Below are positions 15,969 through 24,670 of a stretch of DNA of 41,278 bases, one piece after another. The DNA comes from CAYLYM01 sp964387645 (GTDB taxonomy: Bacteria > Calditrichota > Calditrichia > RBG-13-44-9), in contig CAYLYM010000018.1 in assembly GCA_964387645.1 (NCBI GenBank), forward strand, positions 1 through 41,278. Direction: 5' to 3'. Within the stretch, counting starts at the first letter, position 1; each line of letters starts with the position of its first letter. Made by a program: the position numbers and the translations under genes. The notes beneath the pieces were generated by a model. That model saw only the letters and a program-made list of their open reading frames with translations. It was not told the origin of the DNA and did no database searches.

Positions 15969-16547
15969 AAATTAACCAAGAGATTTTGAAAATCACCAGA
16001 AAGATGGACGAGACTGTTATTGGATGATGTTATTCCAAAGTGAATCCCGCCAACTGTTTGGTAAAGCGTCACTCAATAGGCAACATTGTACCGCTGCATT
16101 ATCTCCGGTTCCGGGAACTTATGATAAATGGAGTATTCTTTCCGGATGCTGTGTTAATGGCAACGGCGTACTTGTCGTTAGCTACACCAGTGTATTACTT
16201 AGAAAAAATGAATATTACCCCCTAAAAAACTTAGAGTATTCATCGGGGTTATGGTTGGATACAAATCTGGCAAAAATGTGAAAGTAACCATGTTGTTGAA
16301 GTTTGACTGAAAGATGCATTCTAATTCCGAGAATTTTAAGTTATCGAATTTTGATTCTATCAATAAAATAAATTTTTCGTTGTTTACATCAAGAAAATAT
16401 TGATTCGTATGATAAATTTTTCTAATATATTTTTAAAGAATATTCGAGAGAATATCTTCGTTTCCAGCAAGAACCCAATGGTTATGTGTTGAATGGGTTT
16501 AATTTTATATTAAAGATTAAAAATGAGGTAAACAGGAAGGGAAAGTT
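15969..16547. other. Degenerate, unrecognised coding relic and leader
   Basis: No intact gene. From about 16040 to 16225 one frame gives HSIGNIVPLHYLRFRELMIN and PDAVLMATAYLSLATPVYYL, which look like real protein. A second frame (about 16210-16310) continues with PPKKLRVFIGVMVGYKSGKN before stops accumulate. The two frames may be pieces of one decayed gene joined by a frameshift near 16222. I do not recognise the family. The rest (16310-16547) is AT-rich and includes a purine-rich block (AGGAAGGGAAAG, about 16532-16543) that forms the ribosome site of the following gene. Confidence 0.4.
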
Positions 16548-17486
16548 ATGGAACGTCGTGATTTTATTCGAATGTTATCTTTAGGTTTTGTAGCTGTTCA
16601 TTTAACCGGACTGACAAACAAAAAAATATTGGCAGCCGGAGAAGGAGCGGCTGGCATTGGAATGTGCGACTGGACCTTAGGCGGAGCGGCAAATCCGGAC
16701 ATCATTCCCAAAGCCAAAGAAGCCCATCTGCAGGGCATTCAGGTGAGTGTTGGAACTTCACCAGATAATATTCCACTAAGAGATCCAATAGTGCGTCGCA
16801 AATACCTGGAGATGGGAAAACGATACGGTATTAAATTCCATTCTGTTGCTGCCGTCGGACTACTCAATAAAATTCCCTTAGCTACCTAACCGTAATCAGC
16901 TGTTTATGTGATTGATGCTATTGAAGCAGCAAAGGCTTTGGGCGCTAAAAACATATTAGTGGCTTTTTTCGGTAATGGTGATTTGAGATTACGGGATTCT
17001 AATGGGAATTTTCGTGATTTAAAAGACGGTGAATATTCTTCTTATGAATTAGACACAAAAGCTGTCAAGCGAGTGGTGGAGGCTATGCGTCAAATTGCAC
17101 CAAGAGCTGAGGATGCCGGCGTGGTTATCGGATTGGAAAATACACTAACTGCCAAACAAAATCTGGATATTATTAACCAAATTGGATCAAAAATGGTGCA
17201 AGTTTATTATGATGTGGGAAATTCCTGGGGTAACGGCTATAATGTTCCCCACGAGATTCGGATGCTGGGAAATGATCTAATTTGCGAAGTACACTTAAAA
17301 GACTACAAGACAAAATTACTGGGTAGCCCGGAAGGCCAGGTGGATATGAAGGCTTGTGCGAAAGCCCTGGCAGATATTGGTTATGATAAATGGCTGGTGC
17401 TGGAAACCAGCGGAAGAAAAGGCCATTTCCTGGAGGATACTCGCGCCAATGTGGCTTTTGTAAAAAAGACATTTCAGATGGCTTGA
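16548..17486 (+). pseudogene. Tat-exported sugar phosphate isomerase/epimerase-like protein, interrupted by two TAA codons
   Basis: AP-endonuclease-2/xylose-isomerase-like TIM barrel of about 312 residues. It starts MERRDFIRMLSLGFVAVHLT, a twin-arginine signal (RRDFIR then a hydrophobic run). The barrel follows with GIGMCDWTLGG, DAIEAAKALGAKNILVAFFG, VVIGLENTLTAKQNLDII, VYYDVGNSWG, EVHLKDYK and WLVLETSG, typical of secreted isomerase-like proteins; the E, D, H and E metal ligands appear present. At about codon 115 the frame reads GCT ACC TAA CCG TAA TCA: two stops six bases apart with no frameshift, and the same frame continues intact to 17486. Family members usually have charged or polar residues here, consistent with GAA or CAA having become TAA. 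It is either a young pseudogene or a sequence error; reinitiation at GTG 16908 would give an unexported fragment. Confidence 0.8.
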
Positions 17487-18334
17487 TGTAATCCTTCAAC
17501 GATTTCTGTCGAACATCCCATTGATTGGCAGGGCGAAGTTTCTTTATCAGTCAACTTATCGAATACAAAGACATTTTTTACATCGAGGGAAAATTTGAAA
17601 TGAAAAAATTTCATCTATGATTATCTTTTTTTAATTCTAATTGCCCTTACTGTAGATCGATTTAATTTTAGAACTTCAGGAAGTATGATATTTCAAAATT
17701 GAACAGACATTTTAAAACATACATGAAAACCACTTGGTTCTTTATTTGAATGGTGGTATGACGACTTTTGTAAATTTTTTCAATCATTTTGATTTGTAGT
17801 TTAAAAAATTTTTATGAGAGATAGTGGTCAAAATCAAATTACTGAAAAGGTAAATACTGCGTAAACTTCTCAAACTTTAATACACTTTCATTTAAATATA
17901 ATTTAAAGCTATGTATTTATTAATGGGATTTACCTATTTTTCTCATCTTACTGCTAACTATGAAGAGAGCTTGAAGGATAAAAAAGAATAATCAGCAAAA
18001 TTAGAATGGTTAACAAAGGACTTGACCTGAGAGTTAGTCTAAATATACTTGTAATCAAAACCAGTAAATCTATTTAAGAAAAACTATTCAATTTCGGTTC
18101 AAGGATACCAAGAATTTAGAATCTTTGATAGGAAAAGATTTAAAATTATAGGTGGTATTTCTAAAAATTGGGATTAATTTTACCCTTTGGCAGTACTTGA
18201 AAGAACTTATGAAAATTAATAAGACTATCCAAAGTAAGGAGTAATTTTAGTTTTAAGAAAATTGATACTAATTTATTTTAAAATAACAAAAGAAATTTTT
18301 AATACTATTTATCAAATCACTGAGGATTTGTTAT
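17487..18334. other. Gene-free 850-base stretch
   Basis: No credible reading frame. Short protein-like pieces, such as a stretch from 17912 beginning MYLLMGFTYFSHLTANYEES, are cut by multiple stops, and composition is strongly AT-biased. It looks like heavily decayed former coding DNA but no family is recognisable. No hairpins, direct repeats or RNA gene were noticed. Confidence 0.5.
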
Positions 18335-18718
18335 ATGATTTTTGAACATTTTGCATTGAATGTTCCTGACGCTAAAGAATGGGCTGCATGGTATACGAAA
18401 AATTGTGGTATGAAGGTGTTAAGATCAATGGCTGTACCACCTTATACGCATTTTTTAGCCGATAGCACATCACGGGTGGTGGTGGAGGTGTATTCTAATC
18501 CAGAAGACCCAATTCCAGATTATTCAAATTTACACCCTCTACGGTTTCACTTTGCCTTTGCGGTTAATGATCCCAATACGATAAAAGAAAAATTGATTCA
18601 GGCAGGTGCTTCATTTGTAAAAGAGGACCGGCCAGAAGAAGGATCTCTCTTAATTATGTTAAGGGATCCCTGGGGAATTCCTTTACAATTGTGTAGTAGA
18701 AAAAATCCTATGATTTAA
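18335..18718 (+). CDS. VOC (glyoxalase-like) superfamily protein
   Basis: Small cytoplasmic protein of 127 residues with two beta-alpha-beta-beta-beta repeats of the vicinal-oxygen-chelate fold: FEHFALNVPDAKEWAAWY (3-20) and HPLRFHFAFAVNDPNTIKEK (67-86), ending RDPWGIPLQLCSR (110-122). Likely metal ligands are His5 and His72. The last ligand position, Glu in most glyoxalases (DPdGn..E), is Gln118 here, so the metal site may be altered. A GAGG site lies 11 bases before the ATG at 18335. The neighbour is a secreted PHP-domain protein 40 bp downstream; the two may be co-transcribed. The substrate cannot be predicted. Confidence 0.85.
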   Translation: MIFEHFALNVPDAKEWAAWYTKNCGMKVLRSMAVPPYTHFLADSTSRVVVEVYSNPEDPIPDYSNLHPLRFHFAFAVNDPNTIKEKLIQAGASFVKEDRPEEGSLLIMLRDPWGIPLQLCSRKNPMI

Positions 18719-18747
18719 AAATAGAAACATATTTACTTAAAATTAGA

Positions 18748-18753
18748 TGGAGG
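18748..18753 (+). promoter_or_regulatory. Ribosome binding site deciding the PHP-protein start
   Basis: TGGAGG, five bases before ATG 18759. The in-frame upstream ATG (18747) overlaps this site (ATGGAGG) and would have no binding site of its own. Confidence 0.7.
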
Positions 18754-18758
18754 CAATT

Positions 18759-19919
18759 ATGAAAAAAGGCAAATTTTATTCTCGTATTTTTATCATAATT
18801 TTAATTTTGTTGGGAACCCAACTGCTTTTCTCCCAAACCAGGGCACGTGTTCCGATTAAAATTCCTGATATTCCAGGATATATAACTTTAAAATGTGATT
18901 TTCATATTCACACTGTTTTCTCTGATGGTACAGTATGGCCACACATCCGGGCTGAAGAGGCCTGGCGAGAGGGACTGGATGCTATCGCCATCACCGATCA
19001 CATTGAATATCAACCGCATAAAGAAGACTTACCAAAAAATTTAAACCGATCCTATGAAATTGCCAGGCCACACGGAGACGCATTACAAGTTATTGTTATT
19101 AGAGGATCAGAGATTACTCGAAAAATGCCACCAGGCCATCTGAACGCTATTTTTTTAAAAGATGTAGAACCATTAGATACTGAAAATTGGCGTGATGCCG
19201 TAAAGGCTGCCTATCAACAAGGAGCTTTTATTTTCTGGAATCATCCAGGATGGCGAGGTCAACAACCCGATGGTGTCGCCCGATGGTATCCTGAACATAC
19301 TGAATTGTATGAAAAAGGAATGTTGCATGGAATTGAAGTAGTGAACGGGAGAAGTTATTACCCCGAAGCCCATCAGTGGTGTCTTGAAAAAAACTTAACT
19401 ATGTTAAGCAACTCAGATATTCACAATCCTTTAAACCTCGATTACCTCGTTCATCAGGGAGATCATCGTCCAATTACATTAGTTTTTGTTAAAGAAAAAA
19501 CATCCGAAGCTATAAAAGAAGCTCTATTCAACCAACGGACGGCGGTTTATTCTGGAAATTTACTGATAGGTCGAGAGAAATTTTTAAAACCTATTTTCTA
19601 TCAGTCTATTCGAATGGTAAACCCAAGCCTGACGATTAAAGGAAAACAGCGGATCTATTTGCAAATAGAAAACAAATCTGATTTAAATTATAAGCTTATT
19701 GCCACCCAAAAATTTAAAGAAATTTCTACACCAGATAGTTTGACATTATTGGCTGGGAAGATTGTGTTATTAGATATTTCGAGTAAATCAAAAACACTGT
19801 CGGGTAAAAAGAAATTCAAATTACCTTTTATTGTTAAAAATCTCTTAGTTGCTCCAAACAAAGGAATGTCTATTGAACTGCCTGTAGAAATTACTTTTAT
19901 TCCCCCAAAGAATAAGTAA
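18759..19919 (+). CDS. Secreted PHP-domain metal-dependent phosphoesterase-like protein
   Basis: Exported hydrolase of 386 residues. A Sec signal (MKKGKFYSRI then IFIILILLGTQLLF, cleaved near residue 25-28) precedes a PHP catalytic domain: DFHIHTVFSDG (47-57, His49 and His51), ITDHIEY (78-84, Asp80 and His81), RGSEIT (115-120, Glu118), FWNHPGW (159-165, His162) and LSNSDIHNP (216-224, Asp220 and His222). These are the expected metal-binding residues of PHP phosphoesterases. A beta-rich C-terminal part (about 285-385) is not recognised. TGGAGG at 18748-18753 lies 5 bases before the ATG at 18759, which excludes the in-frame ATG at 18747 because that codon overlaps the ribosome site. The substrate is unknown; periplasmic location suggests nutrient or surface phosphate-ester turnover. 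Confidence 0.88.
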   Translation: MKKGKFYSRIFIIILILLGTQLLFSQTRARVPIKIPDIPGYITLKCDFHIHTVFSDGTVWPHIRAEEAWREGLDAIAITDHIEYQPHKEDLPKNLNRSYEIARPHGDALQVIVIRGSEITRKMPPGHLNAIFLKDVEPLDTENWRDAVKAAYQQGAFIFWNHPGWRGQQPDGVARWYPEHTELYEKGMLHGIEVVNGRSYYPEAHQWCLEKNLTMLSNSDIHNPLNLDYLVHQGDHRPITLVFVKEKTSEAIKEALFNQRTAVYSGNLLIGREKFLKPIFYQSIRMVNPSLTIKGKQRIYLQIENKSDLNYKLIATQKFKEISTPDSLTLLAGKIVLLDISSKSKTLSGKKKFKLPFIVKNLLVAPNKGMSIELPVEITFIPPKNK

Positions 19920-20504
19920 TCTGAGATTATCTTTAATTCCCTGGACTTAAAGATGTAAACCATTCCAAATAAGAAGGTTAAAACTAGAGTTAATGATTAG
20001 AGATAGGTGGGAAAAAGCAGTCAGTATGGTTTGAATTTATAAATAAATCGCGTTTTTAAAAACGAACTGCAAACAAATTGGAGAATATAAGGTAAAACTT
20101 TCAACTATATCTCTGGTGATGTTAAATGGTTGTTCCTTATGAACAAGTGAGAGGATTTACGGAAAAAACATAAAAAGACAGATGGTTTCGAGTTCAGTCT
20201 GAACAAAACAATAAATATATTCAATTATTATGTAAAGCCTGAATTGCTCCTGAAATCTTATCAAAATGGCTTTTTGAAATAGATTTTATCATTCGTAAGG
20301 CTAAAGAGTTTAACTCGTTACAGATTACCCGGACAGATGAGCGAATGTACCTGGTGGTTAATTTTTACAGAACTAATGCCAGATGATAGTTCAACATTGG
20401 AAGATTAAAAATATACAGAAAACAGAAAAACTAAATGGCTAACGAGAAAATTACTTAAAGTATTTAAAACGGGCAATGGAAACTAACTGGTATAATCAAA
20501 AAAT
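19920..20504. other. Gene-free stretch with a possible decayed gene end
   Basis: No intact gene. On the plus strand, one frame near 20190 reads GFEFSLNKTINIFNYYVKPE and another near 20270-20385 reads FIIRKAKEFNSLQITRTDER followed by MYLVVNFYRTNAR to a stop. These look like fragments of a former gene, with frameshifts between them, but I recognise no family. The remainder is AT-rich. Confidence 0.4.
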
Positions 20505-21737
20505 ATGCATCAATTTATAAAGGGAGCGCGTTTAAAAAAATATTTTTTGGATCTCAAAATAGTACTCTTGATCTATTTCATTACAATTAGTATTGCCTCC
20601 GTCCATAAATATTTACTTCCAGCAACTTTAGAAAGAGGGGTTGTTTACACCAAATTTAACAATTTTCTAATCTTTAAAAGTTCTTTTTATCATCTTTTGC
20701 AGAATAAAGATCTTTATGTTCCTCATTTGGCTGATCATTATGATCTTTACAAATACAGCCCAACCTTTGCCTTTCTAATGTTTTCATTTGCCTGGTTACC
20801 TGATCTACCTGGTGCGCTGATCTGGAATCTTCTTAACGGGTTTCTGCTTTTTTTTGCCATAAAAGCACTGCCACAGCTTCAGGATAAAATAAAGGTATTC
20901 ATTCTCTGGTTCATTCTTTTCGAATTGATTACTTCTGTTCAGAATTTTCAGAGCAATGGTTTGATGGCTGCTTTGCTCATTTTGGGCTTTGTGGCAGTGG
21001 AAAATAAAAAAGAAATGTGGGCGACCTTGTTTCTGGTAATTTCTGTTTATATTAAATTATTCGGATTGGTGGGGTTTGTATTTTTCTTCTTCTCTGAGAA
21101 TAAGAAAAAGTTCATTCTGTTTTCGGTAATCTGGTTTATTTTATTAGGCTTATTACCTTTAGTGGTCATCTCCCCTGAGTTTTTGTTACAATTATATAAA
21201 AGTTGGTTTCGATTGTTGATGACAGACCGTGGAGTCTCTTACGGTCTATCAATTCTAGGTGTGCTGAAAAGTTGGTTTCATGTTGTATCCTTCAAAATCC
21301 CCATAACTATTTTAGGTGCAGTGATATTATTACTTCCTTTATTTCGTTTTCATTTTTATGGAAATTATAACTATCGTCTGTTGTTTTTAAGTTCCCTGTT
21401 GATTTGGGTGGTCATTTTCAACCACAAGGCTGAATCGCCGACTTACATTATCGCCGTGTGTGGAGTGGCCATCTGGTATTTTACACAAAAATCGACAACA
21501 ATAAATACAATTTTATTGATTTTTATTTTTGTTTTGACATGCTTATCTTCCACAGAAATTTACCCCCACGATTTCCAAAGGCAATTTCTCAGGCCATTAG
21601 CTTTAAAAGCTGTACCATGTATTCTGGTGTGGTTCAAAATAATTTATGAATTAACGATGAATAAATTCACTCCGACATTTCCGGAAAGAAAAGATCATGG
21701 CTTCTTGAATGAAAATGCTTCTTTTAAAATTCGTTAA
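20505..21737 (+). CDS. GT87/DUF2029-type integral membrane glycosyltransferase
   Basis: Polytopic membrane protein of 410 residues with about nine to ten hydrophobic helices. It resembles the GT87 (DUF2029) family of polyprenyl-phosphate-dependent mannosyl/arabinofuranosyl-type GT-C transferases. Supporting features are the N-terminal helix followed by a periplasmic loop (DLYVPHLADHYDLYKYSPTF), where the family usually has its acidic catalytic region and 'YKYPP' segment, and later YIKLFGLVGFVFF and WVVIFNHKAESPTY, both typical of the family. It overlaps the next gene (GtrA family) by 29 bp, so the two are translationally coupled. Such pairs decorate surface polysaccharide or protein using a lipid-linked sugar moved across the membrane. 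The acceptor is unknown. Confidence 0.75.
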   Translation: MHQFIKGARLKKYFLDLKIVLLIYFITISIASVHKYLLPATLERGVVYTKFNNFLIFKSSFYHLLQNKDLYVPHLADHYDLYKYSPTFAFLMFSFAWLPDLPGALIWNLLNGFLLFFAIKALPQLQDKIKVFILWFILFELITSVQNFQSNGLMAALLILGFVAVENKKEMWATLFLVISVYIKLFGLVGFVFFFFSENKKKFILFSVIWFILLGLLPLVVISPEFLLQLYKSWFRLLMTDRGVSYGLSILGVLKSWFHVVSFKIPITILGAVILLLPLFRFHFYGNYNYRLLFLSSLLIWVVIFNHKAESPTYIIAVCGVAIWYFTQKSTTINTILLIFIFVLTCLSSTEIYPHDFQRQFLRPLALKAVPCILVWFKIIYELTMNKFTPTFPERKDHGFLNENASFKIR

Positions 21738-22098
21738 GTTTAGTCTTGTAGGTTTTTCCGGCGTATTTGTAGATTTTGGAATTACCTATATTTTTAAAGA
21801 AAAATTTTCTGTAAATAAATATATTTCAAATAGTCTGGGATTTATATGTGCTGCTACAAGCAATTATTTTTTAAACCGAATATGGACTTTCCAAAGCCAT
21901 GATCCGGCTATTTTATTACAATATTCCAAATTTTTTACCATTTCCCTGATTGGTCTGATGTTGAACAATTTGGTGGTATTCTTCATTCATCAAAAAGGGC
22001 AAATAAATTTTTATGTTTCCAAAATATTTGCTATAGCGCTGGTTACTTTATGGAATTTCTCTGCGAATTACCTGTATACTTTCTCGGACGCAATTTAA
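21709..22098 (+). CDS. GtrA-family membrane protein (putative lipid-linked sugar flippase)
   Basis: Small membrane protein of 129 residues with four predicted helices (about 10-30, 36-55, 72-92 and 100-122). Family hallmarks are KFSLVGFSGVFVDFGITYIF and the motif SNYFLNRIWTFQS (49-61), where GtrA proteins have N(Y/F)xxNRxWTF. The C-terminal WNFSANYLYTF echoes the usual NFxxxrxwvF ending. The family is thought to move polyprenyl-phosphate-linked sugars across the inner membrane for an adjacent glycosyltransferase. Here the adjacent gene is the overlapping GT87-like transferase. The start could be ATG 21709 or 21715; both lie inside the upstream gene. Confidence 0.88.
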   Translation: MKMLLLKFVKFSLVGFSGVFVDFGITYIFKEKFSVNKYISNSLGFICAATSNYFLNRIWTFQSHDPAILLQYSKFFTISLIGLMLNNLVVFFIHQKGQINFYVSKIFAIALVTLWNFSANYLYTFSDAI

Positions 22099-22135
22099 AT
22101 AACGTGAGTTCGATATAAGACAAATTTATTGTAAG

Positions 22136-22249
22136 GGGCATGGTTTTCAGATAGGTCGGAAGTCACCATAACAATGGTTAGACCTCCTGTGTGGCTAGTA
22201 CAACCCCGATCGGCCGGGACACCCCAATCTGGACACCAGACAGATGCCC
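22136..22249. other. GC-rich multi-hairpin element (candidate structured RNA or IS end)
   Basis: A GC-rich island of about 115 bases in AT-rich DNA between two convergent genes. It pairs with itself in an orderly way: closing stem GGGCAT (22136-22141) with ATGCCC (22244-22249); hairpin A with AGGTC/GACCT (22153-22157 with 22181-22185) and inner ACCAT-AACA-ATGGT (22165-22178); hairpin B CCCG/CGGG (22205-22208 with 22215-22218); hairpin C TCTGG-ACA-CCAGA (22228-22240). An alternative closing pair is CATGGT/ACCATG (22139-22144 with 22250-22255). The strand is not determined. A 61-residue open frame on the minus strand is Trp/Cys-rich and resembles no protein I know. It could be a non-coding RNA, or the non-coding end of a lost insertion sequence. 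Confidence 0.45.
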
Positions 22250-22439
22250 ACCATGACAGTAATTCTACATAGTTCATCATAACATTTTAAAGATAACAAT
22301 TTAAAAAACTTTAAGTTGAATAAAGGCTTATTGAGAAAATATGACCTTTTCTTAATCCTAGTTATGTCGAATCTATATTATTAACAGTAAACACTTTTTA
22401 CATTGTTGTTGAAATTGAATTCCATATATCTAATAGTTA

Positions 22440-24227
22440 TTAAGATACGCTATTTTTAATCTCGATTTTTTCACTAATGATTTTGAATAAAGCTTTAGCT
22501 GCTAATTTAGGACCTTTCTGTTCCATTCCTTGAATACCAAGTTGAGTTCGGATTTGTCCCACTGCAATACCTTGATCAAACATATGGTTCAAAAATTTTT
22601 CTGCCAGTTGTTCATGTAAAGTTCTTCGCTGAGGTGCGCCAAAAGGATTGGCGAAATAACTTTCTACCAGACCAATTTCACTTGTGGTTCCCTTTGCCAC
22701 TCGTTTGCCGCTGTTGAAAACCTCTAAAGCAGCTTCTGGAGAATCAAAGAATTCAATAGCTGGATGATCATCATTTACTGGCTCATAATTGTTGGCATAA
22801 AGGAAGAAGTCGACTGGAGTCCCTGCAATGATCTGGTTATAGGTAGTTACTGGAATAATGATACGAGCATTGGTCAAATTAGGATTCATGAATATGCTTC
22901 GATCGATTTGTTCATAGGCATATCCTGGCTGTAAATCATCCAGGCGTAAAAAAGCACCAACTTCTGTACCATATGCAATGATTTTATTTTCTTCATTGAT
23001 TTCAAGTGAGCCCATATCATCGAAAATAATAGTCATTTCTTTGATGTAATCTTTTGCGAGTTGCCGAAAAGCCTCGAGTGTTTCCGATTTTCCTGCTCCG
23101 CTATCTCCTACAATAACAATATTGGCCAGAACTTTAGATTTTAATCGAATAGTGACCATTGCTCCATGTACTGGTAAGCTGCCTTGTTCTATCATGTGGA
23201 TATTGTGTAAAGTGAGTAACATTTTTTTCATATAACCAAAATAGTCAATTTCTTTTGAACAGACCTCATATCCGACCATCATACTGTTTTTTTTGTCCCG
23301 GTAAAAAAAGGTTAAATCTTTGCAAAAAGGAAGTTTATCTCCACCAAAAATTAATAGGATATCTGGGCGTTTATTATGTATATCCTCGAATTGGGCAATT
23401 TCAAATAAATTTGCCAGTGAGGTGCCCATAGACATGAAATTTTTATGAAAATATGTAAAAGCCAGAAGTTTGCCTATTTTAGCCGGATAGCAGAACCATT
23501 CGTCACTAACTAAGTTCACTTCGGTAATCGGATTTTTATCCACTTCTTTAAAAAGACCCTTACGCTTATTCTTGTGTGGGTAAAAAATAACTGGAGGTTC
23601 TAGAAGTACCAGCCGTATGAAGGGAATTTGTTTCAATTTTTCATAAATAGGGGGACAATCCCATTCTATGTGTTGAGTAAACAGACCAATGTGTGCTCCA
23701 GCAGGAAGCTGCCGGTATACCCGAAAAGGTGTGTTTATGAGGTTTTCGCACAAACCCCGGTAGGTTCTCAAAACCAGATTTTTCAGGGTCTCATTAGCTT
23801 TAATAAATTGAGCATGGTGGATGCTAACTCGAGTACGTAATCGGGTCTGCGGAGCAGTAAGAATAATATATCTTTCGAATTTCCGCCAGAAGTCGTATAA
23901 ACCTTCAATAAAATTGTAAAACAACTCGCGTTTCTCAAAAAGTTGTTTATATCTCGGATTGATATCAATTATTTCTTCCGCTGTATGCGTGTTTAATAAT
24001 CGCAACACGATAATGAGGTGCCTAACTAATTCCTTTGAATCGAATTCATTTAAGGCTTGACTGATTTTTTCGTAAATGGGAGACTCTTTATCAATGAGTT
24101 TTTTAACATAACGATGCAGAATGTCTCTAAAAACTGGGCTTCCCAGAAGTTTTTCTGAAGTTTCACAATATAACGAAGAAAAGTCAATCAAAACCTTGTC
24201 ATTAGATATGGAATAACCTGTTCTCAT
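22440..24227 (-). CDS. HprK/PEPCK-fold P-loop protein of unknown substrate
   Basis: Cytoplasmic protein of 595 residues. The N-terminal 340 residues are largely unrecognised and helical. The C-terminal half belongs to the HPr-kinase/PEP-carboxykinase superfamily: LPVHGAMVTIRLKSK (351-365), then the Walker A loop GDSGAGKSE (374-382) as in HPr kinase, an acidic pair DD (403-404) for metal, and PEPCK-like ITYNQ.../GTPVDFF and ESYFANPFGAPQRR near the C-terminus. The loop GDSGAGKSE is HprK-like, while the length and the NPFG segment are ATP-PEPCK-like, so it fits neither enzyme cleanly. It may be a protein or small-molecule kinase. A GAAGGG site lies upstream of the ATG. The gene stands alone; about 440 bp separate it from the AhpD-like gene upstream. 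Confidence 0.7.
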   Translation of the reverse strand: MRTGYSISNDKVLIDFSSLYCETSEKLLGSPVFRDILHRYVKKLIDKESPIYEKISQALNEFDSKELVRHLIIVLRLLNTHTAEEIIDINPRYKQLFEKRELFYNFIEGLYDFWRKFERYIILTAPQTRLRTRVSIHHAQFIKANETLKNLVLRTYRGLCENLINTPFRVYRQLPAGAHIGLFTQHIEWDCPPIYEKLKQIPFIRLVLLEPPVIFYPHKNKRKGLFKEVDKNPITEVNLVSDEWFCYPAKIGKLLAFTYFHKNFMSMGTSLANLFEIAQFEDIHNKRPDILLIFGGDKLPFCKDLTFFYRDKKNSMMVGYEVCSKEIDYFGYMKKMLLTLHNIHMIEQGSLPVHGAMVTIRLKSKVLANIVIVGDSGAGKSETLEAFRQLAKDYIKEMTIIFDDMGSLEINEENKIIAYGTEVGAFLRLDDLQPGYAYEQIDRSIFMNPNLTNARIIIPVTTYNQIIAGTPVDFFLYANNYEPVNDDHPAIEFFDSPEAALEVFNSGKRVAKGTTSEIGLVESYFANPFGAPQRRTLHEQLAEKFLNHMFDQGIAVGQIRTQLGIQGMEQKGPKLAAKALFKIISEKIEIKNSVS

Positions 24228-24670
24228 ATAATAACCCTTCTATCTGTATAATTATTTCAATATATTGATCTATAATATAAGTTTTTTATTGCATTATTGG
24301 AATTATAAAATTTTTTATTTTGCAGATTTTGCTCCCTCTTTCTCAAAATATCTATAAAAATAAAGATTAGTAATTTAAGATTTTCTCCTCATTATAAATT
24401 TTCCTAAACTGTACTTGACAACATTAACCCAGCTTCTGCAGTTGATTGCAAAATATGCGTAGTATTTCTAATTCTAATTTATTCATTACATAGGGGCACT
24501 TTTCTGTGACAAACCACTGATAAAGAAAAGAGGCAAATGTGTTTTCATTTGCGTGTAAAAAATATTGTAGAAAAGTAATCTATCCTGATATTACCAAATA
24601 TCGATTCATTATTATTGTTTTAATTATTCCTTACTATAAAAGTCACCTAGAATAATATCGACAAGTCGGC
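24228..24670. other. Gene-free stretch between two minus-strand genes
   Basis: About 440 AT-rich bases with no credible reading frame. It holds the leader and presumably the promoter of the 595-residue protein on the minus strand. A short imperfect inverted repeat, ATATTGATCTATAATAT, near 24274-24290 could be a regulatory site but is not distinguishable from chance at this composition. Confidence 0.5.

Noticed and set aside
22095..22280. A 61-residue minus-strand reading frame across the GC-rich island
   Set aside because: Trp/Cys-rich composition without recognisable motifs, no well-placed ribosome site, and self-pairing of the DNA explains the open frame better.
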